In this document: positions 6,957 to 15,350 of the stretch, piece by piece
Layout of the letters: each line of letters starts with the position of its first letter
How positions within the stretch are numbered: position 1 is the stretch's first letter
DNA from: Muribaculaceae bacterium
Lineage (GTDB): Bacteria; Bacteroidota; Bacteroidia; Bacteroidales; Muribaculaceae
Assembly: GCA_009775265.1 (NCBI GenBank)
Contig: VSPG01000026.1
Coordinates: 1-27,883, forward strand
Direction of reading: 5' to 3'
Length of the DNA stretch: 27,883 nucleotides
Program-made: the position numbers and the translations under genes
The notes under the pieces: model-generated
What the model saw: only the letters and a program-made list of their open reading frames with translations
The model's database searches: none
Told to the model about the DNA's origin: nothing

Positions 6957-8150
6957 ATGGCAAAAACCGAAAAAAGCTCCAAGGCCTCAAAGGCCAAAGC
7001 AGCAGCCGACGGCACAGGCAACGCACGCATGGACGCCCTCGCAGCAGCCCTCGGGCAGATAGAAAAGACCTACGGCCGCGGAGCCGTCATGAAACTCGGC
7101 GACGACGCCATAGAGAACGTCGAGGTCATACCCACAGGCTCCATAAGCCTCAACCACGCCCTCGGCGTAGGCGGCTACCCCCGCGGCCGCATCATAGAAA
7201 TCTTCGGCCCGGAATCGTCCGGCAAAACCACCCTCGCCATCCACGCCATAGCCGAAGCACAGAAAAAAGGCGGCATAGCAGCCATCATCGACGCCGAACA
7301 CGCCTTTGACCGCTTCTACGCCCAGCAGCTCGGAGTCGACATCAACAACCTTCTCATCTCGCAGCCCGACAACGGCGAACAGGCGCTCGAAATCGCCGAA
7401 CAGCTCATACGCTCCTCCGCCCTCGACATACTCGTGATCGACTCCGTGGCCGCCCTCACCCCCAAAAGCGAAATAGACGGCGACATGGGCGACCGCAACG
7501 TAGGCCTCCAGGCACGCCTCATGTCGCAGGCCATGCGCAAACTCACAGGAGCCATAGCACGCACCAACACCACCTGCATATTCATCAACCAGCTGCGTGA
7601 GAAAATCGGCGTGATGTTCGGACCCAGCGAAACCACCACCGGCGGCAACGCCCTCAAATTCTACGCCTCCGTGCGCGTGGACATCCGCTCGAGCAACACT
7701 ATCAAGGACGGCGAAGACGTGCTCGGACGCCACACCAAGGTCAAAATCGTCAAAAACAAAGTCGCACCTCCCTTCAAACGCGCCGAGTTCGACATCATGT
7801 TCGGCGAAGGCATCTCACGCGCAAGCGAAATCGTAGACATGGGCGTCGACTACAACATCATCCGCAAAAGCGGCTCATGGTTCAGCTACGAAGGCTCAAA
7901 ACTCGCCCAGGGACGCGACGCCGCCATACGCACAATCAAAGACAATCCCGAGCTTGCCGACGAAATCGAAGCACGCATTGCCGCCGCCCTCGTCGAAGCA
8001 GAGAAAAACCCCATGATGCGCGCCCGAGTGGCAGCAGCCAAATCCGACGAAACCACGGAAGAAAAACCGGCCGAACCCGCAGCCGAACCCGCCGGCGACC
8101 TGTTCGACGCCTCTCTCCCCGACGATTTCTCCATCGAGGAAGACCTGTAA
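6957..8150 (+). CDS. recA: Recombinase RecA
   Basis: A 397-residue cytoplasmic recombinase that forms ATP-dependent filaments on single-stranded DNA and drives homologous recombination and repair. Motifs are Walker A GPESSGKT at 84-91, Walker B around ILVIDSV at 158-164, the L1 loop near MGDRNVGLQAR, the L2 region FGPSETTTGGNALKFYASVR at 221-240, and the conserved KNKVAPPFK. The N-terminal tail is unusually rich in Lys/Ala/Ser (residues 1-25), and the acidic C-terminal tail (from about 364) has Pro/Ala/Glu repeats before SIEEDL. The in-frame upstream ATG at 6882 was rejected because the promoter lies after it and the family starts with MAK. Monocistronic as far as can be seen. Confidence 0.98.
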   Translation: MAKTEKSSKASKAKAAADGTGNARMDALAAALGQIEKTYGRGAVMKLGDDAIENVEVIPTGSISLNHALGVGGYPRGRIIEIFGPESSGKTTLAIHAIAEAQKKGGIAAIIDAEHAFDRFYAQQLGVDINNLLISQPDNGEQALEIAEQLIRSSALDILVIDSVAALTPKSEIDGDMGDRNVGLQARLMSQAMRKLTGAIARTNTTCIFINQLREKIGVMFGPSETTTGGNALKFYASVRVDIRSSNTIKDGEDVLGRHTKVKIVKNKVAPPFKRAEFDIMFGEGISRASEIVDMGVDYNIIRKSGSWFSYEGSKLAQGRDAAIRTIKDNPELADEIEARIAAALVEAEKNPMMRARVAAAKSDETTEEKPAEPAAEPAGDLFDASLPDDFSIEEDL

Positions 8151-8178
8151 CGACACGCCGCAAAGAAATCGGCGCACA

Positions 8179-8207
8179 GGCTGCCTGGCGCTATGCGCCA
8201 GGCAGCC
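8179..8207. terminator. Hairpin after recA
   Basis: A perfect 13-bp GC-rich stem with loop TAT begins 28 bases after the recA stop. It lacks a T-run, but it is well placed to end or stabilise the recA transcript. It is immediately followed by the first REP-like palindrome. Confidence 0.55.
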
Positions 8208-8218
8208 GCGTCAGCGGC
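8205..8218. repeat. REP-like palindrome, copy 1
   Basis: GCCGCGTCAGCGGC forms a 5-bp stem with loop GTCA. The same core occurs at 8465-8477 and, with GTTA in the loop, at 8517-8530. Confidence 0.6.
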
Positions 8219-8226
8219 AAGTCTAA

Positions 8227-8441
8227 GAGGTTGTTTAATAATCATTGTTAACGACAGGGTGGTGTATTTTATGTTAAGGTGCAGTTTATGAGGAGGGAGC
8301 AATGGGGTTCCATTGTGACCGACGAGTAAATGTGCGTTAACATAAAAGACGCCATGCAGAAGTAATTTTAAATTTTTGTTAAGGTTGTAAACAATGGAAT
8401 TGGCAACCCCCTGTCATTAACAAGCATTATTAAACAACCTC
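8227..8441. mobile_element. 215-bp MITE-like element with TAA target duplication
   Basis: The element is bounded by inverted repeats of 33 bases (8227-8259 and 8409-8441) that match at 30 positions and begin GAGGTTGTTTAATAAT. It is flanked on each side by TAA (8224-8226 and 8442-8444), the expected 3-bp target-site duplication. A second exact 11-bp inverted pair, TTTTATGTTAA/TTAACATAAAA, lies inside (8267-8277 and 8337-8347). It is clearly more AT-rich than its surroundings and encodes no protein. TNA duplications and ends beginning GAG recall the IS1031 group of IS5-family elements, so a parent of that kind could move it in trans; this is inference. Confidence 0.75.
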
Positions 8442-8444
8442 TAA

Positions 8445-8498
8445 ACTCTTAGCCCCGGGCAATGGCCGCGTCAGCGGTCGTTACCCGGGGCTAAGAGT
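8445..8498. repeat. Long hairpin containing REP-like palindrome, copy 2
   Basis: A 54-base hairpin. A perfect 15-bp outer stem (8445-8459/8484-8498, rich in CCCGGG) continues after one C.A mismatch through AAT/GTT pairs into the REP core at 8465-8477, ending in loop GTCA. Nearly every base is paired. It abuts the right end of the MITE. It could serve as a terminator or an RNA-stabilising element. Confidence 0.6.
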
Positions 8499-8672
8499 GT
8501 CCGGCCAAAATGCATAGCCGCGTTAGCGGCGGTTCCTATATGGAGAGCGTCCCGATGCAGCCGTGGCTTTCACCACATATGCGCAGCGCGCCACAGCCGG
8601 CTTCACCGCAAGGGCACATAAATGCTATAATGGAACATGGATTTTTGCAAAAATACATCTTTATTGACAACA
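8499..8672. other. Intergenic remainder with REP-like copy 3
   Basis: This stretch contains the third REP-like palindrome, GCCGCGTTAGCGGC at 8517-8530. After it I find no convincing gene, RNA or promoter for either flanking gene, both of which end here. Confidence 0.4.
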
Positions 8673-8711
8673 AAAGGCTCCTTTGATGTTTTTAACATCA
8701 AAGGAGCCTTT
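8673..8711 (-). terminator. Terminator of the vWA-tubulin-protease operon
   Basis: A perfect 18-bp stem with a 3-base loop lies 32 bases beyond the stop of the glycosidase gene. On the minus strand it is followed by TTTTGTTGTC, giving a T-run. It probably ends the whole minus-strand operon that begins near 19961. Confidence 0.85.
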
Positions 8712-8742
8712 AATCTTTGTCTTTGAGCAGTTTAGCGGCGGC

Positions 8743-11100
8743 TCATTCCACGCTCTGATAGTCGAGCGGAGGGTCGAAATAGCGCGACATGCTGGGCAGA
8801 TTCTCGCGGTACGACGGCTCGGCGAAGCGCGTGCCTGCGAAATACGCGTCGACGGCTTTTTGGCGTTCGGCCTTTAAAGCGTCCGTTCCGGCAGCGAATG
8901 TATCCACCACACTCCCTGAAGCATCCACGACGCGTCCCGTAAGGGTTGCGCCGTCGTCTTCGGCCACAAGGCTGGCTCCCGACGGCAACGCCACCTCGAG
9001 CGGCGCATAGCATCCGATGTCGAGCCGCAGCCTCACAGACGATCCTGTGCGCGTGTAGCGGTATGTGGTGCGGCCGCTGTCGCCGCGCCGCATCTGCATG
9101 TCAAGAGTGCCGTCGCCTATGTTCAGGCGCGTATCCACGCGGGTAATCTCCTCGGGCAGCCTCGGCGCCACGGTCACCGTGCCGGCAAGCATGTCGGGGC
9201 GCACACCGAGGAAGTATTCATGCCACACGCGCAGATGCTCGCTGTTGCTCCACGCCTGCAGGAATGTGCCGCTGCGGCGCACCCACATGCGGCCGGGCAG
9301 AGGCCACGCGTCGGCGTTCTCCGCAAGGCTGCCGGCGGCTCCTTCGGCAAGCGCCTGCCGGTTCATGTTGCGCAGCAGGGCATAGGCGGTTTCAGTCTGC
9401 CCGTACTCCAGCATGCGCTGCATGGCCATTCCGTTGTTCCACAGCCATATGGTGCCGTTGTGGTAGGCGTCGTCCTTATGGTAGCGGTGCCACTGCTCGT
9501 GATAGGGGTGGAACTGCGGGTCGTCCTGATCGAGCGACGCCACTCCCCACGGGTACACAAGACGCTCCCATGTCCTGCGGGTCTGCCGCATGCACACACT
9601 GTCGTCGGCAACCATTTCCAAAGCGTATATGGCATTCGGGCGCAGCTGCATGTCGGGCGTGCCGTCGGCGTTGAGATGGTCGTACACCATGCCTGCGGCG
9701 GCATCCGTGAAATCCTCCCGGAAGCTGTCGCGCAGGCGCCCGGCAGCCGTCGCCCAGCGCTGTTCGTCGTCCGTACGCCCCATGTAGCGGGCAAGTCCGG
9801 CGGCTGCCGTCAGCTGCTCGTACCACAGAGCCTGCACGTCGACAGCGCGGTCGCCGCGAGGCGAACAGGGATATTTGCCCTGGCGCTTGGCGTCCATCCA
9901 CGTGTCGGCGTCGGCGTGCGTAAGATAGCCTCGGTTGTCGGTGTACAGGCGCAGCGACGCATCGGTAGCCGTCTTCACCGCAGGGTATATTTCCTTCACA
10001 AACGCCGTGTCGCCCGTATATTTCAGATATTCGCGCACCTGCATCACAAATCGCGGAGTGCCGTCGGTCGTGTTGTAGAGCACGCCGTCGAGATTCAGGC
10101 GGTTCGGCACACGCCCGTAGGTGGACGACGCGGAATCCGTGTCCTGATAGCGGGCGAACGACGCGAGTATGTCGCGGGCCGCAGTGAACTGCCCCGTGCA
10201 CAGCACGGCTCCGGGCATGGAAATGAACATGTCGCGCCCCCAGAAGTCAGTGAACCACGGCAGGCCGGCATACATCCCCCACCCGCCGTGCTGGCGCGTC
10301 ACAAGCCCGTCGTTGGTGAGCATCAGCCACGCCATGGCCCTGTCGAGCGAATCGGAGCTGCTGCGCAGCGGGTTGCTGTCGAGAAGCCCCTGCATGCGGC
10401 GCGTGCGCGCCTCCATCCATTCTTTGCCGTGCAGGCGGAAGCCATCTATGGCATCGGCGCTTTCCTGCTCGGAGCCCAATGCTATCACGAATCCTCGCGC
10501 CGATGCGGGAGCGGAGAGCGTCCCGCCGGCAAACTCCATGCCCTCCGGCTCGGCCGGAGCCACTCGCACCACGCGTCCCGGCGACTCCTTCGGCACATAG
10601 AGCACCGAGCCGCCGTCGAAGCGCGCGTCGGCTATGCTTCCGCCTTTGAGCGCTATCGAAATCCTGCTGCCGCGCACGCTGTCGACGCCCACCCACAGCA
10701 CCCGCGGGCTGTCGAGCACGCAGAACGTCTCCACAGCGGCGCCGAAACGGCGTACAAGGCGGTCGGGATAAACCACGCATACGGCCGAGGCACGCTCCAG
10801 CGGAGAGCCGTCCACGCGCAGCTCATAATCGGCGAAAATGCGCCTGGCGTCCACATTCCATCCCGCGTGCCAGTCGGCAGCACTGTCGGCTCCGGCGCGT
10901 CCGTAATAGAATCCGCCGCGCTTGTCCGTGTAGGAATACTCGCGGGCGCTGCCCGGCGGCATGTCTATGCCCAGTTGTCCTATTGAAAACGGTTCCGCCC
11001 CCGCCGCACTGCTGCCGCCGGAACATGAAAGCAGCATCGCGGCCGCCAGAGCGCCCGCAGATGCACACATTGCGTTTCTGAAAGACTTTTTATTGTTCAT
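8743..11100 (-). CDS. Lipoprotein with glycogen-debranching-type (alpha/alpha)6 glycosidase domain
   Basis: A 785-residue protein. The signal sequence ends in a lipobox LLSC with Cys26 as lipid site; the following SGGSS lacks the acidic surface-export signal of Bacteroidetes, so a periplasm-facing anchor is likely. Residues about 40-230 look like a beta-rich N-terminal domain. Residues about 250-640 match the amylo-alpha-1,6-glucosidase/GDE C-terminal fold: WGRD at 287-290, VPNR at 331-334, DGTPRF at 346-351, TWMDAK at 400-405 and YHNGTIW at 546-552. The Asp residues of WGRD/TWMD and a later acidic residue are candidates for catalysis. The substrate is probably an alpha-glucan or related oligosaccharide, but this is not proven. 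It starts 14 bases after the methyltransferase stop and appears to be the last gene of that operon. Confidence 0.82.
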   Translation of the reverse strand: MNNKKSFRNAMCASAGALAAAMLLSCSGGSSAAGAEPFSIGQLGIDMPPGSAREYSYTDKRGGFYYGRAGADSAADWHAGWNVDARRIFADYELRVDGSPLERASAVCVVYPDRLVRRFGAAVETFCVLDSPRVLWVGVDSVRGSRISIALKGGSIADARFDGGSVLYVPKESPGRVVRVAPAEPEGMEFAGGTLSAPASARGFVIALGSEQESADAIDGFRLHGKEWMEARTRRMQGLLDSNPLRSSSDSLDRAMAWLMLTNDGLVTRQHGGWGMYAGLPWFTDFWGRDMFISMPGAVLCTGQFTAARDILASFARYQDTDSASSTYGRVPNRLNLDGVLYNTTDGTPRFVMQVREYLKYTGDTAFVKEIYPAVKTATDASLRLYTDNRGYLTHADADTWMDAKRQGKYPCSPRGDRAVDVQALWYEQLTAAAGLARYMGRTDDEQRWATAAGRLRDSFREDFTDAAAGMVYDHLNADGTPDMQLRPNAIYALEMVADDSVCMRQTRRTWERLVYPWGVASLDQDDPQFHPYHEQWHRYHKDDAYHNGTIWLWNNGMAMQRMLEYGQTETAYALLRNMNRQALAEGAAGSLAENADAWPLPGRMWVRRSGTFLQAWSNSEHLRVWHEYFLGVRPDMLAGTVTVAPRLPEEITRVDTRLNIGDGTLDMQMRRGDSGRTTYRYTRTGSSVRLRLDIGCYAPLEVALPSGASLVAEDDGATLTGRVVDASGSVVDTFAAGTDALKAERQKAVDAYFAGTRFAEPSYRENLPSMSRYFDPPLDYQSVE

Positions 11101-11114
11101 CCCTGTGATTCATA

Positions 11115-12020
11115 TTATTTCTGTTTCCTTCCGGCCCATGCCTTTACCTTGTCAAGCACAGCCCATGGCATCAGGCGCATCATGCGGTGGCCGGCCGTGC
11201 AATACAGCCGCTTGAACTGGTAGGCCGCCGAGCGGCCTGCGGAATGGAAATGGCACACCGTGGCCATGAGCATCTCCGAAGCGCGGGCGCCGGCCGACGC
11301 TCCGGAAGTTCCACGTGGAACTTCCGAGGTCTTGCGCAGCACAGCCACGATTCTGCCTCCGGCGGTACGGCTCACCTCCACCTCCGCAAAACCTTCCGTC
11401 ATGCGGTTTACATCCACCCGCATACCGCGGTTCCACAATATCATGTGCCCGTCTTCCTCGTCTATGTTGAACTGATGGAAGCCCCTGTAGCCCTCGCGCT
11501 CGGCCTCGTTGCGGAAATGGTTGCAGTACAGCACGCCTCCCCTACGCAGCACCCTTATGGCCTCCACGATGGCAGTGGCAGGGTCGGCGCTGTGATCCAA
11601 CGCGTTGCGGATGTGCACGAAACACACGCTCCCTTCGGCATAGGACGCCGAAAGCGTTTCGGCCATGCCGAACGAGATGCGCGGCCGCTCTATGCCGTAG
11701 CGGTCAAGAATTTCATTGTAGAACGGCGCCAGCGGGTCGACATATTCAACGCGCATCGGTTTTCCGTCCGCGATGTTGCCGAAAGCATAGCTCAGCGCGC
11801 AGCCCACGTCAAGCACCAGAGGGTCGGCCTCCTCACGCCGCATGGAAGCCATGAAGGCCTGCATGTCGAAGTTTTCCGTGTCGCACTCTCGGCCGTAAAG
11901 CGACCACCCGAACAGGTCGCGGCGCCGGCGGCGGTTGCCGTAATAGCTTCTCCAGAAAGCCACTTCATATGGTATGCCGGAAATCCAGCGCTGCACAAGC
12001 TCACGGTCAGTATGGTTCAT
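11115..12020 (-). CDS. Class I SAM-dependent methyltransferase
   Basis: A 301-residue protein with a Rossmann-type methyltransferase domain at about 65-175. Motif I is VLDVGCALSYAFG (69-81), the acidic residue after strand 2 is in VEYVDP (91-96), motif IV-like is HIRNALDH (136-143), and the post-motif RVLRRGGVLYCNHF (156-169) ends the core. A low-complexity linker (231-248, rich in Ser/Gly/Ala) leads to a basic C-terminal segment (260-301) with RLYCTAGHRMMRLMPW. The target is unknown. The start codon overlaps the stop of the protease gene (ATGA), so it is translationally coupled to it. The linker is encoded by DNA containing a 24-bp parS-like palindrome. Similar folds occur in sugar- and lipid-modifying enzymes, so a cell-envelope substrate is possible. 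Confidence 0.82.
   Translation of the reverse strand: MNHTDRELVQRWISGIPYEVAFWRSYYGNRRRRRDLFGWSLYGRECDTENFDMQAFMASMRREEADPLVLDVGCALSYAFGNIADGKPMRVEYVDPLAPFYNEILDRYGIERPRISFGMAETLSASYAEGSVCFVHIRNALDHSADPATAIVEAIRVLRRGGVLYCNHFRNEAEREGYRGFHQFNIDEEDGHMILWNRGMRVDVNRMTEGFAEVEVSRTAGGRIVAVLRKTSEVPRGTSGASAGARASEMLMATVCHFHSAGRSAAYQFKRLYCTAGHRMMRLMPWAVLDKVKAWAGRKQK
11303..11326. promoter_or_regulatory. parS-like palindrome inside the methyltransferase gene
   Basis: A perfect 24-base palindrome centred at 11314/11315 contains GTTCCACGTGGAAC (11308-11321). That equals the core of the Pseudomonas-type ParB-binding site TGTTCCACGTGGAACA, and 14 of 16 positions match. No other copy occurs in the window. ParB binding is predicted, not shown. 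Confidence 0.55.
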
Positions 12021-15000
12021 AATACAAGGTCGTCAACGGGGATAAGATTCAACTGTAGGATAGACAGGCGGTCGGCGTCGGCGCTGTCGAGTGTCATGGG
12101 CTGATAGGCGAAATGCGGGGTACACAGCCCCAGCCAGCGCGTGCGCTCCGCGGCGTCCACTTTGGCTATGAGATATTTCGACACATACGAGCTGTCAGTG
12201 CAGCGGTGGCGCGTCAGCACGTTGGCCATGCGGTTGAGGCGCTTGAGCATTGTGTCGAGTTCCGGCCTGGGCAGATAGGGATAGACGCGGGTGCCCATGA
12301 TGTAGGCCGCCATGCTGAAATCGGCGAAAAGCGGCTCTATGGCGCTGCGGGTGGCCTGCTCCAGCTCCACGCGCACCCGCTGCATGCCGTCGGCGTTCAA
12401 CGTGAAGCCTGCAAATGCCCCGAGCAGGTCGATACGCCCCGACACATCGCGGCGGTGGCGTTCGAAAAACGCGTCGAGCAGCCCGCGGTCGGTAAGGTTC
12501 ACAAACATAGCCTCGCTGTCCGTGTCGAGTTCGGCCGCCTTGCGCGAATCCTCGTCATGCCATCCGCGGAGATTGTTGTTGAAGCTTACCAGACGATGAT
12601 AATCAGCCTGCAACGACGTGGAAAGCGCCTGCAGCGAGTCTATTGCCATGCCGGCCACATGGAAACGCAGCTGCATGTCGAACAGATTGCGCTCCTCGCG
12701 GCCGAGCGCGGCCGCCGTGGCGTCTATCTCCTCCTGCAACTCACGCCTGCGGCGCCGGCGGAACCATTTGTAGTTCACCCACATAGCTATGGCCACGACC
12801 ACAGACAGCACCGCAGCGAGCCAGGCCCACGAGCACATGTCGCCCGGAGCATCGACATAGCTGCACAGACCGGCCAAAGCAGCAACACCGAGTGCGAACG
12901 CGCTTACCTTCAGGCAATTCATGATATATTCCCGGCATGCCGCGCGCAGCGTCTGCGGCATTTCCGCCACAAGCCGCGCCTGCCGCGCCTTGAGTTCGGA
13001 GATACGCAGCATGGAGGCCTGCTCGGAAAGCATCCGGAGCTCGTTGCGCACAAACGGCTGCGAAAGGCGCTGCAGAAGGTCGGCATAATAGCGGTACAGC
13101 TCCGTGTATAGGTCGGCAAGCGACTTCAGGTGTATGCGCGCCTCGTCCAGAGCGTTCGTGGCCGACGCTACCTTTATCTGCGCTTCAGTGCCGGCGAAAG
13201 GCGCCACGAGCGCGGGAGTGGATGTGGCAGCGCCGCCGGTGGCCGGCCCGTCGGTGGTGTCGGCTATCACGCACGCGAAGCGGCAGAGCGCAGGGTCGTC
13301 GATATAGCTTGCCGATATGTAGCAGTAGCCTTTGTCGCCGAAATCCTCGCCCCACGAGTTGCGCACTATGTAGCATTTGTCGCGCTCGGAATACCCCACT
13401 ATCACCATGGCGTGATGGCCGTGTTCGCCATGCTCCACGGCGTCGTCGGCCGGACGCGGCACATGGCCGCCCGGATGGCTGCCGAAATCGTCGAAAAGCA
13501 TCAGCGATATGCCCACGGGATAGCCCTCGGTGAGCGCCGACGTGAGCATGGCATGGTTGGCCGTCACGCAGTCGTATTTGCTGCCCTCGCTGCGCAGAGG
13601 CACCTGCCGCGCAAGTGTCACGCGGTGGTTGAGCGCGTCGGCCGTGGCCGCCGCCGAAGGCGCGGCGTCCATGCATTCGGGCGTGTACGGAAACAGCGCT
13701 TCGGCGCATATGCCGAACCGACCCATCACATTCAGCTGGTCGTGAAAACTGCTGCCTTCGTCGCCTTTGCCCTTGTTTATGTTGGTGTGGTAGAATATGA
13801 ACCGCTCGCTGAGGTCGGCATTGACGGTGAGCGAGGGATTGTTGCGGTTCATGATGGCCTCGTACATTCCTGCCACCGCAAACGCCGTGCAGGAGCCCAC
13901 AGGACCCTGGTCGCGCACGGGCGAGAAAAACCTGCGCAGGTCCACCGACGGCAGCGGCTTCAGTCCGGGCGCCGGAGCATACACTTCCTGCAGGGGCTCC
14001 TCAACGATGCCGCTTTCGAGCCGCCGCACCACCCCTCCGAACACGAATCCTTCCTCCGACAGATGTCCGCGAGCCATGTTGCCCTTTACGTCTGCGTCCT
14101 GAATTGCGTCTATTTCCTGCTCTTTGGCGCGCATATAGGCGGTGATGTCGAGCATCTCGGCCTTGATGGCCTTTATGTTTGCAAGCGGAGCGAAAGCCTC
14201 GTGGTTGCGGGAGTCGTCCTCGTCACGGCTTGCCAGCGGCGGGTACTGTCCACGCATGGGCAGCAGCCCCGAGCCGGCGTCATAGCTGTTGAATGCGTCG
14301 ATATAGAGAGCGGCCGGCTGCGAGAACCCGTCGTCAAACACCAGGTAGTCCTGCTTGTAGAGCGTGCCTTTCAGGCGCTCGTTGTCAAGCCCGAGCATCG
14401 AGGCCCACACAGCCTCCTTTTCAGGCAGCGACAGAGAGGCGTCGCCCATGAATGCGGTGATGCGCGCGGCAAGCGCGTCCACGGCCGCATCGAGGGGCTT
14501 GCGCACTCTCGCGGCGATTTCACTCTCGGGCAGCCGCTGGGCTATGAGCGGTTCCACCTCCGTGTCGTAGAACTCGCGGTAAAAATTGTCTATGCCTTTC
14601 AGGCAGGCCTGCGCACGCTCGCTCGCGCCCTGCGCGTCCACGGTTTCCTGCATCACGCCTGCCTCGTCGAGCGCCGACACAAACGCGCGGCTCAGCAGAT
14701 AATCGGCCATGCGTTCGCGTCTCAGTTCAAGGCAGGATACGCCCGGAGCCACCACCGACAGACGGGCGGCATCAGGCATCACCCTCGCGAAGCTGTCGGC
14801 GAAATTTTCTATCATCACCCCTAACAGCGCACATATGAATCTGGCCAGAAGACGGTCGGAGAAATCGGCCGACGCACCAGTGCTGCTGTAGTTGTCCGTC
14901 ACACACAGGCGGCACGGAAACGGCGCCCGGGCGCAACGTTCGGCCACAGCCCGCAGCACGGCGCTTTCGGCTGCGCGTCTGTCAGCGCCGGCATCGGTTC

Positions 15001-15346
15001 CTGCGTCCGGCCCGAGGCCGCCCTGCAGGCCAAGAATGTCGACGGTAAAGGCATGTGTACTTTCCGCCGCAGCATCTATGAGCGCGCACGCCCGCTCCGC
15101 CGCCGAGTCCTCCCACAGCGGCAGCACAAGCGCGATGTGCAGCACGGTGTCGGTGGCGTCGAGCCTTATAAGCTCCGTGTACAGCGCGGCAAGCCTCGCC
15201 CCGAGCTCACGGAGACGCGAGGGACACAGGTCGCAGCCTGCGCTGCGGAAAAGCAAACTGCCGAAGCCGTCGGCCATGCGGGCCTCGACATCGGCACGGA
15301 GAGCGCCCAAAGCGCCCTCCTGCCAGAGTAATGCTACAGGGGTCAT
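12017..15346 (-). CDS. Membrane-tethered papain-like (C1) cysteine protease
   Basis: A 1109-residue protein without a signal peptide. The papain-like domain is at about 465-695: oxyanion Gln480 and nucleophile Cys486 in DQGPVGSC, catalytic His645 in HHAMVIVGY, and Asn663 in NSWG, so the triad is complete. The N-terminal 460 residues belong to no family I recognise with certainty; residues 65-185 have alternating strands and helices that faintly resemble the partner tubulin-like protein. A helical segment (725-805) precedes two membrane spans (about 811-830 and 838-857) followed by an Arg-rich stretch (863-868). The positive-inside rule places both termini in the cytosol. A C-terminal region (870-1109) is largely helical. 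The gene starts 4 bases after the tubulin-like stop and overlaps the methyltransferase start. The likely role is a regulated cytosolic protease held at the inner membrane; its substrate is unknown. Confidence 0.85.
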   Translation of the reverse strand: MTPVALLWQEGALGALRADVEARMADGFGSLLFRSAGCDLCPSRLRELGARLAALYTELIRLDATDTVLHIALVLPLWEDSAAERACALIDAAAESTHAFTVDILGLQGGLGPDAGTDAGADRRAAESAVLRAVAERCARAPFPCRLCVTDNYSSTGASADFSDRLLARFICALLGVMIENFADSFARVMPDAARLSVVAPGVSCLELRRERMADYLLSRAFVSALDEAGVMQETVDAQGASERAQACLKGIDNFYREFYDTEVEPLIAQRLPESEIAARVRKPLDAAVDALAARITAFMGDASLSLPEKEAVWASMLGLDNERLKGTLYKQDYLVFDDGFSQPAALYIDAFNSYDAGSGLLPMRGQYPPLASRDEDDSRNHEAFAPLANIKAIKAEMLDITAYMRAKEQEIDAIQDADVKGNMARGHLSEEGFVFGGVVRRLESGIVEEPLQEVYAPAPGLKPLPSVDLRRFFSPVRDQGPVGSCTAFAVAGMYEAIMNRNNPSLTVNADLSERFIFYHTNINKGKGDEGSSFHDQLNVMGRFGICAEALFPYTPECMDAAPSAAATADALNHRVTLARQVPLRSEGSKYDCVTANHAMLTSALTEGYPVGISLMLFDDFGSHPGGHVPRPADDAVEHGEHGHHAMVIVGYSERDKCYIVRNSWGEDFGDKGYCYISASYIDDPALCRFACVIADTTDGPATGGAATSTPALVAPFAGTEAQIKVASATNALDEARIHLKSLADLYTELYRYYADLLQRLSQPFVRNELRMLSEQASMLRISELKARQARLVAEMPQTLRAACREYIMNCLKVSAFALGVAALAGLCSYVDAPGDMCSWAWLAAVLSVVVAIAMWVNYKWFRRRRRRELQEEIDATAAALGREERNLFDMQLRFHVAGMAIDSLQALSTSLQADYHRLVSFNNNLRGWHDEDSRKAAELDTDSEAMFVNLTDRGLLDAFFERHRRDVSGRIDLLGAFAGFTLNADGMQRVRVELEQATRSAIEPLFADFSMAAYIMGTRVYPYLPRPELDTMLKRLNRMANVLTRHRCTDSSYVSKYLIAKVDAAERTRWLGLCTPHFAYQPMTLDSADADRLSILQLNLIPVDDLVL

Positions 15347-15350
15347 GGCG

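Noticed and set aside
8227..8441. Complete insertion sequence
   Set aside because: No open frame for a transposase exists in the 215 bases, so it is at most a non-autonomous element.
9220..10986. 588-codon plus-strand open frame over the glycosidase
   Set aside because: It is a shadow of the minus-strand gene, whose motifs are clear.
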